Origin: Prosapia bicincta
Taxonomy: Eukaryota; Arthropoda; Insecta; Hemiptera; Cercopidae
Length of the DNA: 64,000 nucleotides
Assembly (NCBI GenBank): GCA_036971475.1
Contig: JBAIZL010000004.1
Span: 62,755,168-62,819,167, forward strand
Direction of reading: 5' to 3'
In this document: positions 23,513 through 37,149 of the stretch, piece after piece
Layout of the letters: each line of letters begins with the position of its first letter
How positions within the stretch are numbered: position 1 is the stretch's first letter
Translations under genes and position numbers: made by a program
Notes under the pieces: model-generated
Databases searched by the model: none
What the model saw: the letters and a program-made list of their open reading frames with translations, nothing else
What the model was told of the DNA's origin: nothing

Positions 23513-26500
23513 AATTCTGAGGCAAAATCAGTTGAGTTTGATTCTTCCGTATCTTTATAACGTGTGCCTGGATCTCATTACTTTTAGTGTCCCAATTCTG
23601 AGACAAAATCAGTTGAGTTTGATTCTTCCGTATCTTTATAACGTGTGCCTGGATCTCATTACTTTTAGTGTCCCAATTCTGAGGCAAAATCAGTCGAATC
23701 TGATTATTCCGTGTCTTAATAACGTGTGCCCAGATATCATGAGTTTTACTGTCCTATTATGAGGCAAAATCAGTCGAATCTGATTCTTCCGTATCTTTAT
23801 AACGTGTGCCTAGATCTCATTACTTCTAGTGTCCCAATTCTGAGACAAAATCAGTCGAGTTTGATTCTTCCGTGTCTTTATAACGTGTGCCCAGACCTCA
23901 TCACTTTTAGTGTCCCCATCCTCAGGCAAAATCAGTTGAATCTGATTCTTCCGTATCTTTATAATGTGTGCCTAGATCTCATCACTTTTAGTGTCCCCAT
24001 TCTCAGGCAAAAACAGTCAAATCTGATTCTTCCGTATCTTTATAACGTGTGCCTAGATCTCATCAATTTTAGTGTCCCCATTCTCAGGCAAAATCAGTCG
24101 AATCTGATTCTTCCGTGTCTTTATAACTTGTGCCCAGATCTCATGAGTTTTACTGTCCTGTTATGAGACAAAATCAGTCGAATCTGATTCTTCCGTATCT
24201 TTATATCGTGTGCCTAGATCTCATCACTTTTAGTGTCCCCATTCTCAGGCAAAATCAGTCGAATCTGATTCTTCCGTGTCTTTATAACGTGTGCCCAGAT
24301 CTCATGAGTTTTACTGTCCTGTTATGAGGCAAAATCAGTCGAATCTGATTCTTCCGTATCTTTATATCGTGTGCCTAGATCTCATCACTTTTAGTGTCCC
24401 CATTCTCAGGCAAAATCAGTCGAATCTGATTCTTCCGTGTCTTTATAACTTGTGCCCAGATCTCATGAGTTTTACTGTCCTGTTATGAGGCAAAATCAGT
24501 CGAATCTGATTCTTCCGTATCTTTATATCGTGTGCCTAGATCTCATCACTTTTAGTGTCCCCATTCTCAGGCAAAATCAGTCGAATCTGATTCTTCCGTG
24601 TCTTTATAACGTGTGCCCAGATCTCATGAGTTTTACTGTCCTATTATGAGGCAAAATCAGTCGAATCTTATTCTTCCGTGTCTTTATAACGTGTGCCCAG
24701 ATCTCATGAGTTTTACTGTCCTATTATGAGTTAAAATCAGTCAAATCTGATTCTTCCTTATCTTTATAACGTGTGACTAGATCTCATCACTTTTAGTGTC
24801 CCCATTGTCAGGCAAAATCAGTCGAATCTGATTCTTCCGTATATTTATAACGTGTGCCCAGATCTCATGAGTTTTACTGTCCTATTATGAGTTAAAATCA
24901 GTCAAATCTGATTCTTCCGTATCTTTATAACGTGTGCCTGGAACTCATTACTTTTAGTGTCCCCATTCTCAGGCAAAATCAGTCAAATCTGATTCTTCCG
25001 TATCTTTATAACGTGTGCCTGGATCTCATGAGTTTTACTGTCCTATTATGAGGCAAAATCAGTCGAGTCTGATTCTTCCGTATCTTTATAACGTGTGCCC
25101 AGATCTCATGAGTTTTACTGTCCTATTATGAGGCAAAATCAGTCGAATCTTATTCTTCCGTGTCTTTATAACGTGTGCCCAGATCTCATGAGTTTTACTG
25201 TCCTATTATGAGGCAAAATCAGTCGAATCTGATTCTTCCGTATCTTCATAACGTGTGCCCAGATCTCATCACTTTTAGTGTCCCCATTGTCAGGCAAAAC
25301 CAGTTGAATCTGATTCTTCCGTATCTTTATAACGTGTGCCTAGATCTCATCACTTTTAGTGTCCCCATTGTCAGGCAAAACCAGTCGAATCTGATTCTTC
25401 CGTATATTTATAACGTGTGCCTAGATCTCATCACTTTTAGTGTCCCCATTGTCAGGCAAAACCAGTCGAATCTGATTCTTCCGTATATTTATAACGTGTG
25501 CCTAGATCTCATCACTTTTAGTGTCCCCATTGTCAGGCAAAACCAGTCGAATTTGATTCTTCCGTATATTTATAACGTGTGCCTAGATCTCATCACTTTT
25601 AGTGTCCCTATTGTCAGGCAAAACCAGTCGAGTCTGATTCTTCCGTATCTTTATAACGTGTGCCCAGATCTCATCACTTTTAGTGTCCCCATTGTCAGGC
25701 AAAACCAGTCGAATCTGATTCTTCCGTATCTTTATAACGTGTGCCTAGATCTCATCACTTTTAGTGTCCCCATTGTCAGGCAAAATCAGTCGAATCTGAT
25801 TCTTCCGTATATTTATAACGTGTGCCCAGATTTCATGAGTTTTACTGTCCTATTATGAGTTAAAATCAGTCAAATCTGATTCTTCCTTATCTTTATAACG
25901 TGTGACTAGATCTCATCACTTTTAGTGTCCCCATTGTCAGGCAAAATCAGTCGAATCTGATTCTTCCGTATATTTATAACGTGTGCCCAGATCTCATGAG
26001 TTTTACTGTCCTATTATGAGTTAAAATCAGTCAAATCTGATTCTTCCGTATCTTTATAACGTGTGCCTGGATCTCATTACTTTTAGTGTCCCCATTCTCA
26101 GGCAAAATCAGTCAAATCTGATTCTTCCGTATCTTTATAACGTGTGCCTGGATCTCATGAGTTTTACTGTCCTATTATGAGGCAAAATCAGTCGAGTCTG
26201 ATTCTTCCGTATCTTTATAACGTGTGCCCAGATCTCATGAGTTTTACTGTCCTATTATGAGGCAAAATCAGTCGAATCTTATTCTTCCGTGTCTTTATAA
26301 CGTGTGCCCAGATCTCATGAGTTTTACTGTCCTATTATGAGGCAAAATCAGTCGAATCTGATTCTTCCGTATCTTCATAACGTGTGCCCAGATCTCATCA
26401 CTTTTAGTGTCCCCATTGTCAGGCAAAACCAGTTGAATCTGATTCTTCCGTATCTTTATAACGTGTGCCTAGATCTCATCACTTTTAGTGTCCCCATTCT

Positions 26501-29500
26501 CAGGCAAAATCAGTCAAATCTGATTCTTCCGTATCTTTATAACCTGTGCCTGGATCTCATTACTTTTAGTGCCCTCATTCTCAGGCAAAATCAGTCGAAT
26601 CTGATTCTTCCGTGTATTTATAACGTGTGTCTAGATCTCATCACTTTTAGTGTCCCCATTGTCAGGCAAAACCAGTCGAATCTGATTCTTCCGTATATTT
26701 ATAACGTGTGCCTAGATCTCATCACGTTTAGTGTCCCTATTGTCAGGCAAAACCAGTCGAGTCTGATTCTTCCGTATCTTTATAACGTGTGCCTAGATCT
26801 CATCACTTTTAGTGTCCCCATTGTCAGGCAAAACCAGTCGAATCTGATTCTTCCGTATATTTATAACGTGTGCCTAGATCTCATCACTTTTAGTGTCCCT
26901 ATTGTCAGGCAAAACCAGTCGAGTCTGATTCTTCCGTATCTTTATAACGTGTGCCTAGATCTCATCACTTTTAGTGTCCCCATTGTCAGGCAAAACCAGT
27001 CGAATCTGATTCTTCCGTATATTTATAACGTGTGCCTAGATCTCATCACTTTTAGTGTCCCCATTGTCAGGCAAAACCAGTCGAGTCTGATTCTTCCGTA
27101 TCTTTATAACGTGTGCCTAGATCTCATCACTTTTAGTGTCCCCATTGTCAGGCAAAACCAGTCGAATCTGATTCTTCCGTATATTTATAACGTGTGCCTA
27201 GATCTCATCACTTTTAGTGTCCCTATTGTCAGGCAAAACCAGTCGAGTCTGATTCTTCCGTATCTTTATAACGTGTGCCTAGATCTCATCACTTTTAGTG
27301 TCCCCATTGTCAGGCAAAACCAGTCGAATCTGATTCTTCCGTATATTTATAACGTGTGCCTAGATCTCATCACTTTTAGTGTCCCCATTGTCAGGCAAAA
27401 CCAGTCGAATCTGATTCTTCCGTATATTTATAACGTGTGCCTAGATCTCATCACTTTTAGTGTCCCCATTGTCAGGCAAAACCAGTCGAATTTGATTCTT
27501 CCGTATATTTATAACGTGTGCCTAGATCTCATCACTTTTAGTGTCCCTATTGTCAGGCAAAACCAGTCGAGTCTGATTCTTCCGTATCTTTATAACGTGT
27601 GCCCAGATCTCATCACTTTTAGTGTCCCCATTGTCAGGCAAAACCAGTCGAATCTGATTCTTCCGTATCTTTATAACGTGTGCCTAGATCTCATCACTTT
27701 TAGTGTCCCCATTGTCAGGCAAAATCAGTCGAATCTGATTCTTCCGTATATTTATAACGTGTGCCCAGATTTCATGAGTTTTACTGTCCTATTATGAGTT
27801 AAAATCAGTCAAATCTGATTCTTCCTTATCTTTATAACGTGTGACTAGATCTCATCACTTTTAGTGTCCCCATTGTCAGGCAAAATCAGTCGAATCTGAT
27901 TCTTCCGTATATTTATAACGTGTGCCCAGATCTCATGAGTTTTACTGTCCTATTATGAGTTAAAATCAGTCAAATCTGATTCTTCCGTATCTTTATAACG
28001 TGTGCCTGGATCTCATTACTTTTAGTGTCCCCATTCTCAGGCAAAATCAGTCAAATCTGATTCTTCCGTATCTTTATAACGTGTGCCTGGATCTCATGAG
28101 TTTTACTGTCCTATTATGAGGCAAAATCAGTCGAATCTTATTCTTCCGTGTCTTTATAACGTGTGCCTGGATCTCATGAGTTTTACTGTCCTATTATGAG
28201 GCAAAATCAGTCGAGTCAGATTCTTCCGTATCTTTATAACGTGTGCCCAGATCTCATGAGTTTTACTGTCCTATTATGAGGCAAAATCAGTCGAATCTTA
28301 TTCTTCCGTGTCTTTATAACGTGTGCCCAGATCTCATGAGTTTTACTGTCCTATTATGAGGCAAAATCAGTCGAATCTGATTCTTCCGTATCTTTATAAC
28401 GTGTGCCTGGATCTCATGAGTTTTACTGTCCTATTATGAGGCAAAATCAGTCGAGTCTGATTCTTCCGTATCTTTATAACGTGTGCTCAGATCTCATGAG
28501 TTTTACTGTCCCCATTCTCAGGCAAAATCAGTCGAATCTTATTCTTCCGTGTCTTAATAACGTGTGCCCAGATCTCATGAGTTTTACTGTCCTATTATGA
28601 GGCAAAATCAGTCGAGTCTGATTCTTCCGTATCTTTATAACGTGTGTCTAGATGTCATCACTTTTAGTGTCCCCATCTCAGGCAAAATCAGTCGAATCAG
28701 ATTCTTCCGTGTCTTTATAACGTGTGCCCAGATCTCATGAGTTTTACTGTCCTATTATGAGGCAAAATCAGTCGAGTTTGATTCTTCCTTATCTTTATAA
28801 CTTGTACCCAGATCTCATTACTTTTAGTGTCCCAATTCTGAGACAAAATCAGTCGCGTTTGATTCTTCCGTATCTTTATAACGTGTGTCTAGATCTCATC
28901 ACTTTTAGTGTACCCATTCTCAGGCAAAATCAGTCGAATCTGATTCTTCCGTATCTTTATAACGTGTGTCTAGATCTCATCACTTTTAGTGTACCCATTC
29001 TCAGGCAAAATCAGTCGAATCTGATTCTTCCGTGTATTTATAACGTGTGCCCAGATCTCATGAATTTTTTACTGTCCTATTATGAGGCAAAATCAGTCAA
29101 ATCTGATTCTTCCGTATCTTTATAACGTGTACCTGGATCTTATTACTTTTAGTGTCGCCATTCTCAGGCAAAATCAGTCGAATCTGATTCTTCCGTGTCT
29201 TTATAACGTGTACCCACATCTCATGAGTTTTTCTGTCCTATTATGAGGCCAAATCAGCCGAGTACGATTCTTGCGTATCTTTATAACGTGTGCACAGATC
29301 TCATTACTTTTAGTGGCCCAATTCTGAGACAAAATCAGACGAGTCTGATTCTTTCGTACTTCATATCCTGTGCCCAGATATCATGAGTTTTAGTGTCCCT
29401 CTTCTGAGGTAAAATCAGTCGAGTTTGATTCTTCCGTATCTTTATAACGTGTGCCTGGATCTCATTACTTTTAGTGTCCCAATTCTGAGGCAAAATCAGT

Positions 29501-32500
29501 TGAGTTTGATTCTTCCGTATCTTTATAACGTGTGCCTGGATCTCATTACTTTTAGTGTCCCAATTCTGAGACAAAATCAGTTGAGTTTGATTCTTCCGTA
29601 TCTTTATAACGTGTGCCTGGATCTCATTACTTTTAGTGTCCCAATTCTGAGACAAAATCAGTCGAGTTTGATTCTTCCGTGTCTTTATAACGTGTGCCCA
29701 GACCTCATCACTTTTAGTGTCCCCATCCTCAGGCAAAATCAGTCGAATCTGATTATTCCGTGTCTTAATAACGTGTGCCCAGATCTCATGAGTTTTACTG
29801 TCCTATTATGAGGCAAAATCAGTCGAATCTGATTCTTCCGTATCTTTATAACGTGTGCCTAGATCTCATTACTTCTAGTGTCCCAATTCTGAGACAAAAT
29901 CAGTCGAGTTTGATTCTTCCGTGTCTTTATAACGTGTGCCCAGACCTCATCACTTTTAGTGTCCCCATCCTCAGGCAAAATCAGTTGAATCTGATTCTTC
30001 CGTATCTTTATAATGTGTGCCTAGATCTCATCACTTTTAGTGTCCCCATTCTCAGGCAAAAACAGTCAAATCTGATTCTTCCGTATCTTTATAACGTGTG
30101 CCTAGATCTCATCAATTTTAGTGTCCCCATTCTCAGGCAAAATCAGTCGAATCTGATTCTTCCGTGTCTTTATAACTTGTGCCCAGATCTCATGAGTTTT
30201 ACTGTCCTGTTATGAGACAAAATCAGTCGAATCTGATTCTTCCGTATCTTTATATCGTGTGCCTAGATCTCATCACTTTTAGTGTCCCCATTGTCAGGCA
30301 AAATCAGTCGAATCTGATTCTTCCGTGTCTTTATAACGTGTGCCCAGATCTCATGAGTTTTACTGTCCTGTTATGAGGCAAAATCAGTCGAATCTGATTC
30401 TTCCGTATCTTTATATCGTGTGCCTAGATCTCATCACTTTTAGTGTCCCCATTCTCAGGCAAAATCAGTCGAATCTGATTCTTCCGTGTCTTTATAACTT
30501 GTGCCCAGATCTCATGAGTTTTACTGTCCTGTTATGAGGCAAAATCAGTCGAATCTGATTCTTCCGTATCTTTATATCGTGTGCCTAGATCTCATCACTT
30601 TTAGTGTCCCCATTCTCAGGCAAAATCAGTCGAATCTGATTCTTCCGTATCTTTATAACCTGTGCCTGGATCTCATCACTTTTAGTGTCCCCATTCTCAG
30701 GCAAAATCAGTCGAATCTGATTCTTCCGTGTCTTTATAACTTGTGCCCAGATCTCATGAGTTTTACTGTCCTGTTATGAGGCAAAATCAGTCGAATCTGA
30801 TTCTTCCGTATCTTTATATCGTGTGCCTAGATCTCATCACTTTTAGTGTCCCCATTCTCAGGCAAAATCAGTCGAATCTGATTCTTCCGTATCTTTATAA
30901 CCTGTGCCTGGATCTCATCACTTTTAGTGTCCCCATTCTCAGGCAAAATCAGTCGAATCTGATTCTTCCGTGTCTTTATAACGTGTGCCCAGATCTCATG
31001 AGTTTTACTGTCCTGTTATGAGGCAAAATCAGTCGAATCTGATTCTTCCGTATCTTTATATCGTGTGCCTAGATCTCATCACTTTTAGTGTCCCCATTCT
31101 CAGGCAAAATCAGTCGAATCTGATTCTTCCGTGTCTTTATAACTTGTGCCCAGATCTCATGAGTTTTACTGTCCTGTTATGAGGCAAAATCAGTCGAATC
31201 TGATTCTTCCGTATCTTTATATCGTGTGCCTAGATCTCATCACTTTTAGTGTCCCCATTCTCAGGCAAAATCAGTCGAATCTGATTCTTCCGTGTCTTTA
31301 TAACGTGTGCCCAGATCTCATGAGTTTTACTGTCCTATTATGAGGCAAAATCAGTCGAATCTGATTCTTCCGTATCTTTATAACGTGTGCCTAGATCTCA
31401 TTACTTCTAGTGTCCCAATTCTGAGACAAAATCAGTCGAGTTTGATTCTTCCGTGTCTTTATAACGTGTGCCCAGACCTCATCACTTTTAGTGTCCCCAT
31501 CCTCAGGCAAAATCAGTTGAATCTGATTCTTCCGTATCTTTATAATGTGTGCCTAGATCTCATCACTTTTAGTGTCCCCATTCTCAGGCAAAAACAGTCA
31601 AATCTGATTCTTCCGTATCTTTATAACGTGTGCCTAGATCTCATCAATTTTAGTGTCCCCATTCTCAGGCAAAATCAGTCGAATCTGATTCTTCCGTGTC
31701 TTTATAACTTGTGCCCAGATCTCATGAGTTTTACTGTCCTGTTATGAGGCAAAATCAGTCGAATCTGATTCTTCCGTATCTTTATATCGTGTGCCTAGAT
31801 CTCATCACTTTTAGTGTCCCCATTCTCAGGCAAAATCAGTCGAATCTGATTCTTCCGTGTCTTTATAACGTGTGCCCAGATCTCATGAGTTTTACTGTCC
31901 TGTTATGAGACAAAATCAGTCGAGTACGATTCTTCCGTATCTTTATAACGTGTGCCTAGATCTCATCACTTTTAGTGTCCCCATTCTCAGGCAAAAACAG
32001 TCAAATCTGATTCTTCCGTATCTTTATAACGTGTGCCTAGATCTCATCAATTTTAGTGTCCCCATTGTCAGGCAAAATCAGTCGAATCTGATTCTTCCGT
32101 GTCTTTATAACGTGTGCCCAGATCTCATGAGTTTTACTGTCCTGTTATGAGGCAAAATCAGTCGAGTTTGATTCTTCCGTATCTTTATAACGTGTGCCTG
32201 GATCTCATCACTTGTAGTGTCCCCATTGTCAGGCAAAATCAGTCGAATCTGATTCTTCCGTATCTTTATAACGTGTGCCTGGATCTCATTACGTTTAGTG
32301 TCCCAATTCTGAGACAAAATCAGACGAGTCTGATTTTTTCGTACTTCATATCCTGTGCCCAGATATCATGAGTTTTAGTCTCCCTATTCTGAGGCAAAAT
32401 CAGTTGAGTTTGATTCTTCCGTATCTTTATAACGTGTGCCTGGATCTCATCACTTTTAGTGTCCCAATTCTGAGACAAAATCAGTCGAGTCTGATTCTTC

Positions 32501-32527
32501 CGTATCTTCATAACGCATGCCCAGATG

Positions 32528-33511
32528 TAGCTCAACATTGACAATCACGGTCAGGAATAAGCGCCCAATAGCAAACTACCACCTGTCATTATTACACCGG
32601 AAAAAGGCACCCGCTACAAGTTCCGTCAAACAATCATTTACCAAAATCCTCTGTATAAACGTCATGAATAAATGTTGCAGAAACACACCACGATACTAAA
32701 CATCTTTTTGTGCTAAGTAACCACCTTAAGAATAACTAAATTAATCCCAATGTATGGCACGTATATAGACAGATCTGGATAGCGTTCCCACTTGTGTAAC
32801 ATCCCTGTAGAGAGCTCTTTATTTCAGAAAAACTAGAGCCTTAGGGCGCTTAGTGAACGTAATGGTAGGGGCATTCTTTCCTAACATACGTTTGTTACCA
32901 GATGGTGATAAAGAATCTGTTTAGATGGAAAGAAATCAATACGCCTATCGTTTTAAGCTTTTTATAGGCATTGAAAATGATTGGTCTGTTTGGAAAAAAA
33001 ATACTAATAATTTTTTATATGCATATTAGCCATTTTTCAATAATAACTGGTCATTTAAGTCTTCTACACGAATTAAGTGTAATTTTGCTCTTTACAAAAA
33101 ACAGCAAAATAAATTCGTAGACTAAATTCAGCTGTTGCTATTTGTTGTATTTCTATTCCAAGAAATGTTGTAAGGAAGTCGTAAATAAACTTTAGAATTG
33201 GGTTTAATTTAAAATGCGAACCTAATAGGAAGCGAAACATGTTTAGTTGTTTGCAGGAAAGTTACCACGTGCTGGGTTTGTTTTTAGATGGATACTTACT
33301 AACTTTATGGAGCGTATTAACTGTTTGAACGTTAGGCGATACTACCCATGCGATCTGTGATATCAGTTTATATGCCAACATAATGAGAGCTTCCTTTTCA
33401 TATTTATATTTTCCGTAAATTTTTATACGGCGTAATGTTCACCGATTCTTTGTTTCGTTTTAAGGGGGCCAGGCTGTGGTTATCGTTACAATGGATTGTG
33501 AGTAAAGAAAT
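32528..33511. other. Single-copy spacer between two arrays
   Basis: Less AT-rich than the left part of the window. A 60-codon frame at 32517-32699 starts within the last satellite unit and shows no motif. No splice-bounded exon, transposon end or RNA gene is recognised. Confidence 0.5.
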
Positions 33512-36500
33512 GCCGTGAGGCTAGTGGTAGAAACCTATTGGTAAAGGATATAAGTTGGGGAATCACGCCATCATATAACTTCGTGGAGTATAGATAGAAA
33601 TAAAACAGGAGTAGAAACCTATTGGTAAAAGATATAAGTGAAGGAGTAATCACATGAGTAAGGTCGCGGGGTATAGATAGAATCATAATAGGGGTAGAAG
33701 AAGCCTATTGGTAAAAGATATAAGTGAAGGAGTCATCACATGAGTAAGGTCGCGGGGTATAGATAGAAATAAAACAGGAGTAGAAACCTATTGGTAAAAG
33801 ATATAAGTGAAGGAGTCATCACATGAGTAAGGTCGCGGGGTATAGATAGAATCATAATAGGGGTAGAAACGTATTGGTAAAAGATATAAGTGAAGGAGTC
33901 ATCACATGAGTAAGGTCGCGGGGTATAGATAGAAATAAAACAGGAGTAGAAACCTATTGGTAAAAGATATAAGTGAAGGAGTCATCACATGAGTAAGGTC
34001 GCGGGGTATAGATAGAATCATAATAGGGGTAGAAGAAGCCTATTGGTCAAAGATATAAGTGAAGGAGTCATCACATGAGTAAGGTCGCGGGGTATAGATA
34101 GAAATAAAACAGGAGTAGAAACCTATTGGTAAAAGATATAAGTGAAGGAGTCATCACATGAGTAAGGCCGCGGGGTATAGATAGAATCATAATAGGGGTA
34201 GAAGAAGCCTATTGGTAAAAGATATAAGTGAAGGAGTCATCACATGAGTAAGGTCGCGGGGTATAGATAGAATCATAATAGGGGTAGAAACGTATTGGTA
34301 AAAGATATAAGTGAAGGAGTCATCACATGAGTAAGGTCGCGGGGTATAGATAGAAATAAAACAGGAGTAGAAACCTATTGGTAAAAGATATAAGTGAAGG
34401 AGTCATCACATGAGTAAGGTCGCGGGGTATAGATAGAATCATAATAGGGGTAGAAACGTATTGGTAAAAGATATAAGTGAAGGAGTCATCACATGAGTAA
34501 GGTCGCGGGGTATAGATATAATCATAATAGGGGTAGAAACCTATTGGTAAAAGATATAGGTGAAGGAGTCATCACATGAATAAGGTCGCGGGGTATAGAT
34601 AGAATCATAATAGGGGTAGAAGAAGCCTATTGGTAAAAGATATAAGTGAAGGAGTCATCACATGAGTAAGGTCGCGGGGTATAGATAGAAATAAAACAGG
34701 AGTAGAAACCTATTGGTAAAAGATATAAGTGAAGGAGTCATCACATGAGTAAGGTCGCGGGGTATAGATAGAATCATAATAGGGGTAGAAAAAGCCTATT
34801 GGTAAAAGATATAAGTGAAGGAGTCATCACATGAGTAAGGTCGCGGGGTATAGATAGAAATAAAACAGGAGTAGAAACCTATTGGTAAAAGATATAAGTG
34901 AAGGAGTCATCACATGAGTAAGGTCGCGGGGTATAGATAGAATCATAATAGGGGTAGAAAAAGCCTATTGGTAAAAGATATAAGTGAAGGAGTCATCACA
35001 TGAGTAAGGTCGCGGGGTATAGATAGAATCATAATAGGGGTAGAAAAAGCCTATTGGTAAAAGATATAAGTGAAGGAGTCATCACATGAGTAAGGTCGCG
35101 GGGTATAGATAGAAATAAAACAGGAGTAGAAACCTATTGGTAAAAGATATAAGTGAAGGAGTCATCACATGAGTAAGGTCGCGGGGTATAGATAGAATCA
35201 TAATAGGGGTAGAAAAAGCCTATTGGTAAAAGATATAAGTGAAGGAGTCATCACATGAGTAAGGTCGCGGGGTATAGATAGAATCATAATAGGGGTAGAA
35301 AAAGCCTATTGGTAAAAGATATAAGTGAAGGAGTCATCACATGAGTAAGGTCGCGGGGTATAGATAGAAATAAAACAGGAGTAGAAACCTATTGGTAAAA
35401 GATATAAGTGAAGGAGTCATCACATGAGTAAGGTCGCGGGGTATAGATAGAATCATAATAGGGGTAGAAAAAGCCTATTGGTAAAAGATATAAGTGAAGG
35501 AGTCATCACATGAGTAAGGTCGCGGGGTATAGATAGAATCATAATAGGGGTAGAAAAAGCCTATTGGTAAAAGATATAAGTGAAGGAGTCATCACATGAG
35601 TAAGGTCGCGGGGTATAGATATAATCATAATAGGGGTAGAAACCTATTGGTAAAAGATATAGGTGAAGGAGTCATCACATGAGTAAGGTCGCGGGGTATA
35701 GATAGAATCATAATAGGGGTAGAAGAAGCCTATTGGTAAAAGATATAAGTGAAGGAGTCATCACATGAGTAAGGTCGCGGGGTATAGATAGAAATAAAAC
35801 AGGAGTAGAAACCTATTGGTAAAAGATATAAGTGAAGGAGTCATCACATGAGTAAGGTCGCGGGGTATAGATAGAAATAAAACAGGAGTAGAAACCTATT
35901 GGTAAAAGATATAAGTGAAGGAGTCATCACATGAGTAAGGTCGCGGGGTATAGATATAATCATAATAGGGGTAGAAACCTATTGGTAAAAGATATAGGTG
36001 AAGGAGTCATCACATGAGTAAGGTCGCGGGGTATAGATAGAATCATAATAGGGGTAGAAGAAGCCTATTGGTAAAAGATATAAGTGAAGGAGTCATCACA
36101 TGAGTAAGGTCGCGGGGTATAGATAGAAATAAAACAGGAGTAGAAACCTATTGGTAAAAGATATAAGTGAAGGAGTCATCACATGAGTAAGGTCGCGGGG
36201 TATAGATAGAATCATAATAGGGGTAGAAGAAGCCTATTGGTAAAAGATATAAGTGAAGGAGTCATCACATGAGTAAGGTCGCGGGGTATAGATAGAAATA
36301 AAACAGGAGTAGAAACCTATTGGTAAAAGATATAAGTGAAGGAGTCATCACATGAGTAAGGTCGCGGGGTATAGATAGAATCATAATAGGGGTAGAAACC
36401 TATTGGTAAAAGATATAAGTGAAGGAGTCATCACATGAGTAAGGTCGCGGGGTATAGATATAATCATAATAGGGGTAGAAACCTATTGGTAAAAGATATA

Positions 36501-36887
36501 GGTGAAGGAGTCATCACATGAGTAAGGTCGCGGGGTATAGATAGAATCATAATAGGGGTAGAAGAAGCCTATTGGTAAAAGATATAAGTGAAGGAGTCAT
36601 CACATGAGTAAGGTCGCGGGGTATAGATAGAATCATAATAGGGGTAGAAGAAGCCTATTGGTAAAAGATATAAGTGAAGGAGTCATGCTGTCACATAAGT
36701 AAGATCGCGGGGTATAGATAGAAATAAAACAGGAGTAGAAACCTATTGGTAAAAGATATAAGTGAAGGAGTCATCACATAAGTAAGCTTGCGTGGTATAG
36801 ATAGAAATAAAATAGCAGTAGAAACCTATTGGTTAAGGTTATAGTCTAAGTGGGAGAGTAAAAGCATCACATGAGTAAGGTCGCCTA
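33512..36887. repeat. 83/86-bp alternating tandem array, about 40 copies
   Basis: Two unit types share GTCATCACATGAGTAAGGTC, GCGGGGTATAGAT and CCTATTGGTAAAAGATATA. One type has AGAAATAAAACAGGAGTAGA and is 83 bp; the other has AGAATCATAATAGGGGTAGA followed by AGAAG or AAAAG and is 86 bp. Spacing measured at 33930, 34013 and 34099 gives 83 then 86, and much of the array alternates, giving a 169-bp dimer. Some units are 83-bp hybrids (GGGGTAGAAACGTATTGG). Edge units are diverged: the first at about 33512-33600, and the last after 36680, with a CTGTCACATAAG insertion and TTAAGGTTATAG. Confidence 0.95.
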
Positions 36888-37149
36888 ATTGAAGTAAACT
36901 TACTATAGTGTGGTCAAAAACTGTAAAACCTCTTGGAAACAGTAAACTTTATTGTTTTCAGTTTAATAGTAAATTTAGTAGATGCATATTTCCGACTAGT
37001 CACGGGTAATGTTAGTGACCTTTTACACTTTGCGTGCAAATTTAAAGTAAAAATACCATTCAATAATGAAAAAGACAAATTACTGTAGAAGTGTATATTA
37101 AAAAAAATAAGACTTTTGTTATTTTACAACGTAATCTCAATCAACATTA
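36888..37149. other. Short AT-rich spacer
   Basis: Nothing recognised between the end of the 83/86-bp array and the mariner fossil. Confidence 0.5.

Larger units (their letters stand above)
13022..32527. repeat. 80/81-bp satellite array, about 240 copies, with nested segmental duplications
   Basis: Two related unit types alternate. The 81-bp type contains ATCACTTTTAGTGTCCCCAT and GTCAGGCAAAACCAGTCG. The 80-bp type contains CATGAGTTTTACTGTCCTAT and TATGAGGCAAAATCAGTCG. The left part (about 13.1-16.0 kb) is almost purely 81-bp units, hence a 993-codon frame. From about 16 kb the 80-bp type is interspersed, often as an 81+80 dimer of 161 bp (for example 21550, 21711, 21872). Edge units are degenerate: the first lies at about 13022-13100, and the last units near 32310-32527 carry a shortened TACTTCATATCC variant. 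Because 80 is not a multiple of 3 and its CTATTATGA word creates a stop, reading frames break at these units. Open frames also exist on the minus strand of the same units, so I read the array as non-coding satellite. Confidence 0.95.
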
